Origin: Acidobacteriaceae bacterium KBS 146
Lineage (GTDB): Bacteria; Acidobacteriota; Terriglobia; Terriglobales; Acidobacteriaceae
Direction of reading: 5' to 3'
DNA length: 64,000 bases
NCBI GenBank assembly: GCA_000688615.1
Contig: JHVA01000001.1
Location: forward strand, 186,001 to 250,000
The notes under the pieces are model-generated. The model ran no database searches. It was not told where the DNA came from and saw nothing but the letters and a program-made list of their open reading frames with translations. This document shows positions 17,413 through 25,978 of the stretch, piece after piece. The translations under genes and the position numbers were made by a program. Each line of letters starts with the position of its first letter. Positions within the stretch are counted from its first letter, which is position 1.

Positions 17413-17793
17413 ATGGCTATGAAATCCGCTCGTCCTGCACTTCGCATTTACGACAATCATCTTGCAAAATCGTTCTACCTCGACTGGCTTGCATTTCAGT
17501 TGAACTGGGAACATCGCCCCGAGGATGGTGGCCCTTCCATCATGGAAGTGAAACGCGATGACACAACTCTGGTCTTATCGGAACATTATGGAGATGGGAC
17601 GCCGGGAACGAAGGTGTTCATCGAGATCGACGGCCTCGATGCGCTGCATCAAGAGCTGACGGAGCGACAAAATCCATATATGAGACCTGGCATTGAAGAC
17701 GCGGATTGGGGCAGGATATTGACAGTCATTGATCCCTTTGGCAACAAGCTCGTTTTTGTTGCGAAGGCAATCTCGAAAAAGCAAGAGCTCTGA
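17413..17793 (+). CDS. VOC superfamily protein (bleomycin-resistance-like)
   Basis: 126 residues from ATG 17413; the open frame extends 15 codons further up but that part does not match the fold. ARPALRIYDNHLAKSFYLDWLAFQLNW opens the domain and WGRILTVIDPFGNKLVFVAK closes it, the pattern of single-domain glyoxalase/bleomycin-binding proteins. It lacks an obvious full metal triad, as in antibiotic-binding members. It lies 23 bp upstream of the response regulator in the same direction and may share its transcript. Confidence 0.8.
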   Translation: MAMKSARPALRIYDNHLAKSFYLDWLAFQLNWEHRPEDGGPSIMEVKRDDTTLVLSEHYGDGTPGTKVFIEIDGLDALHQELTERQNPYMRPGIEDADWGRILTVIDPFGNKLVFVAKAISKKQEL

Positions 17794-17815
17794 TTCGAAG
17801 GAAAGGATAAATTTG

Positions 17816-18511
17816 ATGGGCATAATGAGCAGTTCGATCCTTCTCGTCGACGACGATACCGAGCTTTGTGAATCGCTCACGCGCCTTCTGGCAATGGATG
17901 AAATTGCCATTACCTCTGCCCACAACATTGCGACAGGAAAATCCGAGCTGAAATCAAAGCGGTACGATCTCGTTGTTCTCGATGTCATGCTTCCCGATGG
18001 CGACGGGCGCGTTCTTCTGAAGAAGATCCGAGATCGTTCTGATGTCCCTGTCATCATGCTCACTGCACGAGGGGATGCCGGCGATCGAATTGCAGGCTTG
18101 GAAAGTGGCGCCGATGACTACATCCCCAAACCGTTCGTCCCTGGAGAACTGGTTGCGCGCATTCGTGCTGTCCTTCGTCGCCGTGTTGGTGGCAAGGGCG
18201 ACACCCTTTTGGCGGGAGACTTGAAGATTGAAGTATCGAAGAGGCGGGTACTACGTGATGGAGAAGAGGTTGTTCTGACTGCAGCAGAGTTCGATATCTT
18301 GTTGGCTTTAGTTCGCCGTAGCGGCGAGTGTGTCACTCGCGATGAGCTTACCGAACAGGTCTTAGGCCGTCCCGTTGGTGTCACAGACCGGGCAATCGAC
18401 AACCATATTAGTAGCCTGCGCCGAAAGCTCGGTGCCCAGGCAGGAGATACAGATCGAATTCGCAGTATTCGCCACCTGGGATACTGCTATACAGGATTGG
18501 CACATGCGTAG
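17816..18511 (+). CDS. OmpR-family response regulator (CpxR-like)
   Basis: 231 residues. The receiver domain has the acidic pair in LVDDD (10-14), phospho-acceptor Asp56 (VLDVMLP), the switch Thr in MLTAR and Lys in IPKPF. The C-terminal winged helix (about 135-230) ends with VTDRAIDNHISSLRRKLG and IRSIRHLGYCY, as in OmpR/PhoB/CpxR. I use ATG 17816 because AAGGA lies eight bases upstream and the receiver starts at once. It overlaps the kinase gene by eight bases. Its likely targets are the nearby secreted-protein genes with GTAAA-N5-GT sites. Confidence 0.93.
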   Translation: MGIMSSSILLVDDDTELCESLTRLLAMDEIAITSAHNIATGKSELKSKRYDLVVLDVMLPDGDGRVLLKKIRDRSDVPVIMLTARGDAGDRIAGLESGADDYIPKPFVPGELVARIRAVLRRRVGGKGDTLLAGDLKIEVSKRRVLRDGEEVVLTAAEFDILLALVRRSGECVTRDELTEQVLGRPVGVTDRAIDNHISSLRRKLGAQAGDTDRIRSIRHLGYCYTGLAHA

Positions 18512-19868
18512 CCTCTTTCTTCGCGTGTTCCTCACATTTTGGCTGGCATCCGCACTTGTTCTCTTGAGTTTAGCCGTCATTACAGCTGCTACAAATGCAC
18601 GCCCTCTCTCCCACCGATGGCTCATGCATTCTCTGGATCTCTATGCGAAGACTGCAATTGACGCCTATGAAGAGGGAGGCTCGAAAAGACTCAATGAATA
18701 TCTCTTAGACATTCAAAGCGATGCGCTAACATCCGCCGTTCTTCTTGTGGATGATTCTGATGCAGCCGCGAGTCCAATCCCACCTGGTGCTGTAGATTTA
18801 CTGGCCAGAGCTCGTTCTGAGAAGCGTTCGGAATACTCCTTCGATTCTCCGTGGCTCGGCGTAGTCAGGCAGCCGCACGGTGATCACGTTTACTTCTTCA
18901 TCGCTCAGGTACCGCAGGTGAAGATGTTTGGCAATTATGTCGACCCGGAAAAAGGTCCGTTTCGAACAATCTTTGTGTTGATCATTTCGGCGGCTCTCTG
19001 CGGTCTCCTTGCTCGAAGCATTACGAAGCCGATCAGAAGCTTGCAGAGAACTGCGATGGACATCGCCAGCGGCGATCTCACGGCACGTGCCTCACCCGCA
19101 CTCGCGGGTCGTACCGACGAGCTTGCTTCTCTGGCCCATGATTTTGATCGCATGGCGGACCGGGTCCAGCTTTTGCTTGAGCAGCAAAAGCTATTACTCC
19201 GTGATATATCCCACGAACTGCGCTCGCCCCTGGCGCGGCTAACTGTCTCGGCAGAACTGGTCCAGCGTGGTGATCTCACTGCGGCAGCGCGTATGCAGGC
19301 CGACATCAAGACATTGGAGACGATGATCTCCGATTTGCTGACGCTTGCTCGTATTGACGCCTCGGATAAACACTCACGACGCGAACCAGTTCATATCGGT
19401 CGGTTGATACAGCAAATTGTTAAGGATGCATCGTTTGAAGGTGCGGCTGAGGCAAAGACGGTCGTTCAGACAGGCGTGTTCGACCGTTATATTTCAGGCG
19501 ACACGGGTCTACTGCACAGTTGTATCGAGAACATCGTGCGCAACGCGCTAAAACATACGCCCGGCACCGGAGTCGTGGAAGTGAATATTGCAGATGTTTC
19601 CAACTTCCAAGGCTCGATGATCGCCATCACCACGACAGATGAAGGCACTGGTGTCCCTGAAGAGGCTCTGGAGCAGATCTTCGACCCGTTCTTTCGAATC
19701 GCCTCTCAGAACTCTCACAAGCAAGGTGGCGCAGGTCTGGGCCTCTCCATCAGTAAGAGAATCGCGACGTTGTACGGTGGAACAATCGCAGCCCAGAACC
19801 TGCCCGGTGGTGGTTTTCAGGTACAACTCCGCCTTCCAGCGGCTCTCCATAATGCTGGGAGGGACTGA
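18504..19868 (+). CDS. CpxA-like sensor histidine kinase
   Basis: 454 residues: TM1 (about 7-28), a periplasmic sensor of about 120 residues, TM2 (153-170), HAMP (170-222), HisKA with His237 in DISHELRSPLARL, the N box (ENIVRNALKHT), the G1-type loop DEGTGVPEE and the G2 loop GGAGLGLSISKRI. The SHELRSPLARL box and overall plan resemble CpxA. It overlaps the response-regulator gene, so they form one translational unit. With the adjacent Spy/CpxP-like gene it recreates a Cpx-type envelope-stress module on the island. The signal sensed is unknown. Confidence 0.92.
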   Translation: MRSLFLRVFLTFWLASALVLLSLAVITAATNARPLSHRWLMHSLDLYAKTAIDAYEEGGSKRLNEYLLDIQSDALTSAVLLVDDSDAAASPIPPGAVDLLARARSEKRSEYSFDSPWLGVVRQPHGDHVYFFIAQVPQVKMFGNYVDPEKGPFRTIFVLIISAALCGLLARSITKPIRSLQRTAMDIASGDLTARASPALAGRTDELASLAHDFDRMADRVQLLLEQQKLLLRDISHELRSPLARLTVSAELVQRGDLTAAARMQADIKTLETMISDLLTLARIDASDKHSRREPVHIGRLIQQIVKDASFEGAAEAKTVVQTGVFDRYISGDTGLLHSCIENIVRNALKHTPGTGVVEVNIADVSNFQGSMIAITTTDEGTGVPEEALEQIFDPFFRIASQNSHKQGGAGLGLSISKRIATLYGGTIAAQNLPGGGFQVQLRLPAALHNAGRD

Positions 19869-19869
19869 C

Positions 19870-20160
19870 TTAACGCCAGCACCCTGCGACAAATACCCAG
19901 GAACCATTCCGTTGAACCCAGCGAGGAGCGACCCAGACCACGCCAGGGCGGGGTGGAATCTCATATCTTCCTGGCACCCACACATACCGGGCGCCTCCCC
20001 AGCGATAGTAACCAGGCAACCAGACATATCGTGGTCCTGGACGCGGGATTGGTCTTTCAACGATCACTCGGGGTGGTCCCACACGCACGACAACTTGAGA
20101 CCATGCTGTAGATGAAATGAGAGCAGCGGCTCCAGCTAATGTGATAAACAATTTCTTCAT
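19870..20160 (-). CDS. Small secreted YXWGXW-type repeat protein
   Basis: 96 residues: signal peptide about 1-21 (ending AWS), then a Pro/Arg/Trp/Tyr-rich region with repeated VWxPGxY-like blocks: YVWLPGYYRWGG (46-57), YVWVPGRYEIPP (59-70), and a final WVFVAGCWR. Such short Trp/Tyr repeat proteins are found in many Proteobacteria and Acidobacteria at the envelope; their role is unknown. Its stop lies two bases from the kinase stop on the other strand. Cpx-box-like sites lie 110-170 bp upstream. Confidence 0.78.
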   Translation of the reverse strand: MKKLFITLAGAAALISSTAWSQVVVRVGPPRVIVERPIPRPGPRYVWLPGYYRWGGARYVWVPGRYEIPPRPGVVWVAPRWVQRNGSWVFVAGCWR

Positions 20161-20269
20161 ATCGAAGGCTCCGAATTGGATTGGAGTGCATCACCACAAG
20201 AGCACTCTTCATGGTGACCGTTTCCAATCAGATAGACACGTATGTCCTCTGCCTCGATGCTCCCGCTAC

Positions 20270-20332
20270 TGTAAAGAAATGTCGGACGCTATATTCGTTT
20301 CGGAAGAGCTCTTCAAACGACAAATCTTTACA
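20270..20332. promoter_or_regulatory. Opposed pair of Cpx-box-like sites
   Basis: Plus-strand TGTAAAGAAATGTCGGAC (20270-20287) and minus-strand TGTAAAGATTTGTCG (20318-20332). Both fit GTAAA-N5-GTCG and point toward each other. They lie upstream of the YXWGXW protein gene and match the sites near 15632 and 17315. Confidence 0.5.
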
Positions 20333-20336
20333 TGAA

Positions 20337-20355
20337 ACCGAACGGGCCGTTCGGT
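20337..20355. promoter_or_regulatory. Perfect 19-bp palindrome, TetR-type operator candidate
   Basis: ACCGAACGG-G-CCGTTCGGT, nine-base arms around one base. It resembles operators bound by TetR-family repressors, often found before FAD monooxygenase genes. No TetR gene is present nearby. Confidence 0.6.
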
Positions 20356-20712
20356 AGACTTCCTCTTGTCGACTCAATGTTTTGCTCTGAACTAATGCTC
20401 AGAATGCTAGGAACTACCGTTTTCGTTTTCAGCGCCTGAGACCTCCGCAACGCGGTCACCTCAGCTCCGGCGTGGTTCTAAATGTGACTGGTACAACGAA
20501 TACCAACGTGGTCTGTGCCGAACATATTTGGATGTCCTGGACGGCCGCAAGTAATCTGGCGCTGGCTTCGGCGCTGGTTGATCAAATAAAGCTTGTGAGA
20601 ATCGGTCTTTTGTGGCGTCGCCTGTCGACAGGATGATGGGCGTCAAGCATCTGGGTTTCCGAGACGCTCACGAGGCACCACCCTTTCTCGCCATCTAACG
20701 AAAAGGATTGCA

Positions 20713-22271
20713 ATGCGGAGTATTCCAATGACCTATGAGGTCGTGATTGTCGGCGGAGGGCCCGTCGGTTTGTTTCTGGCCTGTGAACTACGTCTGACAG
20801 GAGTTTCAGTGCTTGTGCTGGAGCGTATGCAAGATCCGAATTCATTGTTGAAGGCCGGGTGGATGGCAATGCGAGGTCTGAATTTGCCTTCCGTTGAAGC
20901 CTTCTATCGTCGCGGACTGCTTGACGCCGTTCGGGCGGCTTCACTTGGTTGGATGAATGCGAACCAAAAAACAGGTTTGGAGATGCGAGGTGCAGGTGAT
21001 CGGGAAGGCACACCCGCACCTCGGTTCGCCGGCCACTTTGCCGGCATTATGCTCGACATGGAAAAAGTTGATTTTTCAGATCGTAAGTTCGCGATACCGG
21101 GGCCCTCAGCATCCGGTGGCATGGTCAGTCTCGAAGCCATTGAACTGTTGCTGGCTGAACGTGCGGCAGAATTAGGAGTTGACCTTCGGAGAGGCATAGA
21201 CGTTTCGGGTTTTACAGAAAATGAAGACGGGGTAACCGCCTATGCTGGAGAGAACTCTTTTCAAGGACAGTGGCTGGTCGGCTGTGACGGTGGCCGTAGT
21301 ATTGTTCGAAAACTTGCGGGATTTGAATTTGCGGGCACTGAACCAGAGTTCACAGGATATACGGCGTCGGTCAAGATCGCCGATCCTGAGAAGCTCCGGC
21401 CCGGCTTCAATTTGACCGAAAGAGGCATGTATCTTGTCGGCCCCGGGCCGGATCGTATCGGCATGGTGGAGTTTGACGATGCATCATTTGATCGTAGCCA
21501 AGTCATCACCCTTGAGGGTCTGCAGGAAGTATTGCGCCGCGTTTCGGGGACCGACGTTAGCCTATCCGCCATGAGTGTAGCGTCAACCTATACGGACCGG
21601 GCGCGTCAGGCAACGACTTATCGAAAAGGCCGCATCCTGCTCGCCGGCGATGCTGCTCACGTACATTCGCCACTCGGAGGGCAAGGATTAAATACGGGTC
21701 TCGGTGACGCGATGAACCTCGGCTGGAAACTCGCTGGGACGATCAAAGGTTGGGCGCAGGCAGATCTTCTTGACACATACAACACGGAACGTCATCCGAT
21801 AGGAGCATGGGCACTGGATTGGACTCGCGCGCAAGTTGCAATCATGCGACCTGACCCTCATGCCCGTGCATTGCAACTGTCATCCGCGACCTTATTCAAA
21901 CACGGGATGCTACGACCTATTTCGTGGAAAAGATGTCTGGCATGTCAACGCGATATGCCTTTGGTGGGGATCATCCTCTCATCGGTTGCAGCGCGCCTGA
22001 TTTTGAATTCGAGGATGGTACTCGGCTCGGGGGCCTGCTGAACGAGGGGAAGGGCCTACTGCTGGATTTTGCGGATAACACGATGCTGGAAGGTTTAGTT
22101 CAACCCTTCTCAAGTCGCTTGAAGTATGTCTCTACAAAAGTGAGAGACAATAAAGGCCTCAACGCGTTACTTGTCCGACCAGACGGATTCGTCGCTTGGC
22201 TTTCCGAATCAGAGATTGACATCGATGCAGCCAAAACATCCATCAACCGCTGGTTCGGGTGTACCTCCTGA
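20713..22271 (+). pseudogene. FAD-dependent aromatic-ring monooxygenase (PheA/TfdB type), frameshifted
   Basis: The first frame (20713 to about 21890) holds a class A flavoprotein monooxygenase: IVGGGPVGLFLACEL binds ADP, VGCDGGRSIVRKLAG is the DG motif, and GDAAHVHSPLGGQGLNTGL is the GD motif. After RALQLSSAT the frame loses similarity and ends at 22041. From about 21895 another frame continues the expected sequence, TRDATTYFVEKMSG... then GGDHPLIGCSAPDFEFEDGTRLG, the family's thioredoxin-like C-terminal domain, to 22271. A single indel near 21885-21900 explains this. It would have used NAD(P)H and O2 to hydroxylate an aromatic or polyketide. It may be a true mutation or a sequencing error. 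Confidence 0.85.
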
Positions 22272-22360
22272 GTCGAACCACTTTCTCGGAATAGATCAAC
22301 TCCCTGCTGCTCGACAGATCCACTCAAGGGCGACGTCATAACTTTATCGTCAGTTGGGGA

Positions 22361-22939
22361 TTACTTCCGAAGAGCCGACGCGCTCGACGATGAATGATCG
22401 CGGCACGTCAAGTCCCAAGCTTTCTTTGAAAGACGAAAGCACATCCAATGGCTCGGCTGACCGGAAAGGTCGAGAACCGCATTCCCAATGTATTCTGCAC
22501 CAAGTTTCTTGGTTGCATGTTGTGAGCGAACGTTTATTGGAGATATGTGGAACCAGACCTCGGAAAAGGTCAGGAAGGCGTGGTCTAGCATAAGCCGTTT
22601 CAGTTCGAAGTTCGTACCGCCGCCCCAGTGGCTGTGATGAAGAAAAGTAAAACCAATGGAGATGCTTTCAGGCTGATCCGGCGACACGTAGTACCGAGAG
22701 CAACCGATGATGCGGTTCTCGGCACGGTCGATGATTACAAGCGTTCCTCCACTTTCTAGGAGCGTTCTCGAATAAGGTTCGAAAACCTCTCGTCGGTATC
22801 GATCCGTCGAAGGGTGGCCCGCCCATATCTCCGGAGCACTTGCCGCAAGGTATAGATCTTCGAGATCACTCGCTAGTAGTGGTCTGATGCGGAGCCGGCC
22901 GCCGGAAAGGTCTGGCTGGGAGTCGAAGGAGAGCGCCAT
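22361..22939 (-). CDS. GNAT-family N-acetyltransferase
   Basis: 192 residues of the RimJ/RimL-like GNAT type: GGRLRIRPLLASDLEDLYLAA (about 13-33) opens the domain, GTLVIIDRAENRIIGCSRYY forms the central strands, and VWFHISPINVRSQHATKKLGAEYIG (about 127-151) is the acetyl-CoA-binding end, with N-x-R-S-x-x-A/K-KLG as typical. The acceptor (protein, antibiotic or small amine) cannot be told. It converges with the FAD monooxygenase remnant. No strong ribosome site is visible. Confidence 0.85.
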   Translation of the reverse strand: MALSFDSQPDLSGGRLRIRPLLASDLEDLYLAASAPEIWAGHPSTDRYRREVFEPYSRTLLESGGTLVIIDRAENRIIGCSRYYVSPDQPESISIGFTFLHHSHWGGGTNFELKRLMLDHAFLTFSEVWFHISPINVRSQHATKKLGAEYIGNAVLDLSGQPSHWMCFRLSKKAWDLTCRDHSSSSASALRK

Positions 22940-22992
22940 ACGGCGAGTCTATCAATTCGACTTGATCCTAAAAACGCTCTCATTATCTGAGT

Positions 22993-23033
22993 GCCGCAGA
23001 CAGCAAAGAGGAGAAGTGCAGGAAGGGGGAACG
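22993..23033 (+). repeat. 41-bp direct repeat, copy A
   Basis: Matches 24655-24695 at 37 of 41 positions; the last 20 bases are identical. The two copies flank the DUF6790-DUF1398-MarR block, so they may be recombination endpoints. Confidence 0.75.
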
Positions 23034-23137
23034 AACCGCAGGTCGCCATTCTTCTGGCTCCGGCCGCTGACGGGAACCCGACTTCCCCGGACGAATGTTG
23101 TTCTAGAGCGCATTGGGCTTTAGCACCCACGATTCTG

Positions 23138-23620
23138 TCAGGCGACTTTGCCCTCCCGACGGTGGTAGAGAGTCAAAGCGAGAATTACAAGCGGCATGAT
23201 GATCTCGGTGACCAGGAAGATACCTGAGTTGTTGGAGGCGTGATTGTTGTTAATTGTCATCTGCCGAAAGTGCCCGATGGCATCCCCCAGCAACCAGACT
23301 GCGTTTGCAATTGCTGTCGCCAACCAGAAGTCGGCCCGAAACTTCAGACACAGAACGCCTAAAATGCCAACGGTGAGGTCCGCCATCCCGACTTCGTATT
23401 CATAAGGGCTTGTCGACCATCCTATGGATGCCGATGTTTCAACCGGGCGGAAGACGTGTGCATACGAGGTGAGCACTCCCATCAAGCCAACATAGAAGAA
23501 GAGCAAATACAGCAGATATGTTCTGGCAATTGCCGCAACACTGCTGCGGCGTTCGGATGAGAATGCAAGGTGAACAGATGCGCACACAATCGCAATCAGT
23601 GTAAATATAACTTGAAACAT
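23138..23620 (-). CDS. DUF6790-like four-TM membrane protein
   Basis: 160 residues with about four membrane helices (near 1-20, 33-53, 78-115 and 130-152). The YEYEVGMADLTVGILGVLCL segment and WLLGDAIGHFRQM are shared features of a small inner-membrane family of unknown role, to which I assign it tentatively. GGAGG precedes the ATG. It is the last of three same-strand genes (MarR, DUF1398, this one) and so may be under MarR control. Confidence 0.7.
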   Translation of the reverse strand: MFQVIFTLIAIVCASVHLAFSSERRSSVAAIARTYLLYLLFFYVGLMGVLTSYAHVFRPVETSASIGWSTSPYEYEVGMADLTVGILGVLCLKFRADFWLATAIANAVWLLGDAIGHFRQMTINNNHASNNSGIFLVTEIIMPLVILALTLYHRREGKVA

Positions 23621-23663
23621 GGAGCCTCCAGAGAACTCTTAATAATCGGCACCCCGTTCGCAT

Positions 23664-24080
23664 TCAGGCGACGGTGACTGCAGGATAGGCTTCGATGTAC
23701 TCCTCCCCATTGCAGCCTTGGTAGGCCACGGTGCGTGCTTTCAGGTCTACGTCATAGCGCACGACTCCAGCTCGCCAGGTGGCATCCAGAAACTCGGGGA
23801 ATGTACTTTCACCAGCCTGATCCACGCGAAGCGCCTTGATCAGGGCCTCCTCATCGAAGGCCGGTACATCGACGGCACCGTTGACCAAAGGTGCGCCCTG
23901 CATGACGACTGGTCCTTCCTGCGTCAGGTACAGGCTCTGGCAGGATGGCAGCGACCATACGTTGCGCGTCACGCCAGCTTTTCGTAGAACTTCTGCCAGG
24001 TATGGAAAGCCACCCACGCGGGGACGGCTCGCGCCAGCAAATTTCATAGCTTGAGTCAGGTTATCGATCGGTTTGCTCAT
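23664..24080 (-). CDS. DUF1398 (YbcV-like) protein
   Basis: 138 residues from ATG 24080, which has AGGAG eight bases upstream; the frame is open a further 31 codons but overlaps marR and lacks similarity. The sequence FPYLAEVLRKAGVTRNVWSLPSCQSLY (about 25-51) and the end CNGEEYIEAYPAV match the DUF1398 family, which in E. coli includes YbcV. It is soluble with no known activity. The start lies 11 bp after the MarR stop, so the two are co-transcribed. Confidence 0.85.
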   Translation of the reverse strand: MSKPIDNLTQAMKFAGASRPRVGGFPYLAEVLRKAGVTRNVWSLPSCQSLYLTQEGPVVMQGAPLVNGAVDVPAFDEEALIKALRVDQAGESTFPEFLDATWRAGVVRYDVDLKARTVAYQGCNGEEYIEAYPAVTVA

Positions 24081-24090
24081 GAGATTTCTC

Positions 24091-24585
24091 CTATTCGGTT
24101 GGAACATCGTGGATGTAGTTGTGATCTGCAAGTTTGATAAGCAGTTCCCGAAGAACGCTCTTCTCTCTTGCACTCAGACAATCGAAGTAGCGCGCATCGT
24201 TTTGGTCAGCAATCTCGGCGAGTACAGGAAGACTGCGCCGTCCTGCCCGTGTAATGGAAAGCAGGCGGAACCGGCTGTCGCCCTCTTTCGCCTCCGTCTG
24301 AATCCAGCCCTTCGTATCGAGTTTGTCGACGATTTTGGAAACCGCCCCTCGAGTCAATCCCAAGCTATCGGCCAACTCGCCTGGAGCAGTTTGTCCGCGC
24401 TCGTGCAGCTCACGCAGAAGCACCCATTCCGCAACCGAAGTTTGCTTCTCCTGGAGGGCGCGGGCAAACGCGCCTGAAACGGCATTCGAGACGCGTCTGA
24501 GCCAATATCCAAGGTGCCCCTCCAATGGAGTTAACCGGTGAACTCCTGCTTTGTTAGTTTCCATGGAAACCATGGTACTTTCCAT
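24091..24585 (-). CDS. MarR-family transcriptional regulator
   Basis: Up to 164 residues. The winged helix spans about 50-125: VAEWVLLRELHERGQTAPGELADSLGLTRGAVSKIVDKLDTKGWI then the wing KEGDSRFRLLSITRAG. Several in-frame ATGs exist (24585, 24573, 24564); the first codons overlap the palindromic operator, so the true start may be METNKAG at 24564. Autoregulation through that operator, together with the DUF1398 and DUF6790 genes downstream, is likely. Ligand unknown. Confidence 0.9.
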   Translation of the reverse strand: MESTMVSMETNKAGVHRLTPLEGHLGYWLRRVSNAVSGAFARALQEKQTSVAEWVLLRELHERGQTAPGELADSLGLTRGAVSKIVDKLDTKGWIQTEAKEGDSRFRLLSITRAGRRSLPVLAEIADQNDARYFDCLSAREKSVLRELLIKLADHNYIHDVPTE

Positions 24586-24594
24586 GGAAACTAA
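24555..24594. promoter_or_regulatory. Double palindromic operator over the marR start
   Basis: Two copies of TTTCCATGGAAA, each a perfect palindrome, lie about 24 bp apart within a larger inverted repeat that begins TAGTTTCC and ends GGAAACTA. Location over the marR start codons makes it the likely autoregulatory MarR operator. Confidence 0.7.
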
Positions 24595-24654
24595 ATGTCA
24601 ACAGAAAGAGAATTTTCAGTCAGGTACCGATAAACGCTTGTGGGAAGTTGGCGC

Positions 24655-24695
24655 GCCGCAGGCAGTAAAGGGGAAAAGTGCAGGAAGGGGGAACG
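24655..24695 (+). repeat. 41-bp direct repeat, copy B
   Basis: Partner of 22993-23033 (37/41 identical). It lies between marR and the terminator of the type IV secretion remnant. Confidence 0.75.
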
Positions 24696-24736
24696 TCGTC
24701 CTGCCGCCCGGCGCGGAGCCGCCCACCACAGCAAAA

Positions 24737-24762
24737 TTTGGGGAGCCTCGCGGCTCCCCAAA
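24737..24762 (-). terminator. Rho-independent terminator of the secretion remnant operon
   Basis: Perfect 11-bp stem (TTTGGGGAGCC and complement) with loop TCGC. Read on the minus strand the stem is followed by a T-rich run. It lies just after the stop of the ParB-like fragment. Confidence 0.75.
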
Positions 24763-24766
24763 GTGA

Positions 24767-25057
24767 CTATGCCGCCTTGCGACTCTTCACCGTTCCGGGG
24801 ACCACTGGCTTGGCCTCCTTCTTTGCCTTTTCCTTGGCCGCGAACTCCTGCTTGACCTTCAGGCCGATGGCTTCGGTGTCCACCTTGTACACAGCGGCGG
24901 CATCCTTGAGGATGGCCGTGGCGTTGCCGCGTGAAGCTGCCAGCAGAATGCTTGCTTCTACCAACAGCCGGGAGAGGGTGCCTTCATCCGCACGGCGAAG
25001 GTAGGCGGTCAGTGTCTTCTTCATGCCTCCGTCGTCGCGCTTCTGGCGGATATTCAC
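24767..25057 (-). pseudogene. C-terminal fragment, probably of a ParB-like protein
   Basis: Up to 96 residues. TAYLRRADEGTLSRLLVEASILLAASRGNATAILKDAAAVYKVDT then a Lys/Ala-rich tail resembles, from memory, the C-terminus of plasmid and island ParB-like proteins of Acidobacteria. The N-terminal nuclease and helix-turn-helix parts are missing. The frame meets the broken end of virB4 near 25055, so a deletion probably joined the two. GGAGG lies only one base before the internal Met12, so independent translation is doubtful. The family call is tentative. Confidence 0.5.
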
Positions 25058-25978
25058 CCTGGGCTTTCTTATCGAGCGCGCGAATCACATCACTGAGGTC
25101 ATCAACTGCAACATTGGCAGCTTTCGCACCGGCTCCGGTATCGAGCGATGCCGTGTCCTTGCCAGCCATCACCCGCGAGAGCACGCCAACCCTGAAGAAG
25201 CTGATGAACTTTTCCTGCTGGTCGATCTCATGCCGTGCGGTGGAGGTGGATTTGGGTCGCCATGTCGAGCAAAGGATGCTATCGCAATACGTCTGCCGAT
25301 GCGGAGATGGTCGCTCTCCCAGGCCACAGGAGCTTGTACGATCTGGCGGTCCACGCCGGAGTCGATACGAAGCTGCCCCCATTCTGCCCAGTCTTGTAGG
25401 TTGAAGAGATAGCTAAAGAATTGGAAGGCACACTGCTTGTCGAGCAGGCGTAGTCCGATAGAACTGCCAAGATTCCCAGCGAGCAGTGCCGCCATCTTCT
25501 CCAGTTCTGCAAGCATTCGCGACGTGGCAGCAGTGTTCTCCTGCGGCTTGCGCTCGAAGGCTTTCACCCTAGACGGCTCCAGCGTGAGGCACCAATGCAG
25601 GTCGATCCGGCGAAACGCTGCTGACGCTTCAAGGAAGCTAAGGCGATCCTCGACAAACACCTTCGTTACGGGGTTTAGGTACCGTGAATCGCACGGTAAC
25701 TCGAATCCAGACCGGACGCGCGTGTATTGCGTAAGGCAGGCTCCTTCTGGCAATCCGGCCAATGCACCTTCGATCATGCGGAGTTGCGATTCCAACTCCT
25801 GGTCAGTCAACCCTTCCGCGTCCAGACCGGAGAGCTGAAAGAGGCATCCATATCCGCCGCCTTTCAGAGCGAAGATATGGTCGCTCACGAAGCGGGCAAT
25901 CGGGACGATGCTGCACGCCGCACCAGCCTTAGCGAACCACGGAACGGATTTTGCTTGCTCAGTCTTTGCGTGGGTCAT
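25058..25978 (-). pseudogene. virB4-like conjugation ATPase gene, truncated and frameshifted
   Basis: The first 230 or so residues (from 25978) match the N-terminal CagE/TrbE/VirB4 domain, for example HIFALKGGGYGCLFQLSGLDAEGLTDQEL. After ESDHLRIGRR, near 25295, the frame changes; the neighbouring frame carries the expected continuation EIDQQEKFISFFRVGVLSRV... to DVIRALDKKAQGEY near 25055, where similarity ends. A full VirB4 is about 800 residues with Walker motifs, all absent. So one indel plus a large 3' deletion inactivated it. It follows virB3 with overlapping ends, in the usual virB2-B3-B4 order. Confidence 0.82.

Larger units (their letters stand above)
20161..20712. other. Intergenic region with regulatory sites, no gene seen
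   Basis: About 550 bp between the divergent YXWGXW gene and the FAD monooxygenase. It contains the opposed Cpx-box-like pair and a TetR-type palindrome (listed separately). Short open frames here match nothing I know; the stretch 20360-20700 may be a decayed remnant of a divergently placed regulator, but I cannot show this. Confidence 0.4.

Noticed and set aside
20461-20646. 61-codon minus-strand frame between the YXWGXW gene and the FAD monooxygenase
   Set aside because: No motif, no ribosome site and no recognisable similarity; too short to support.
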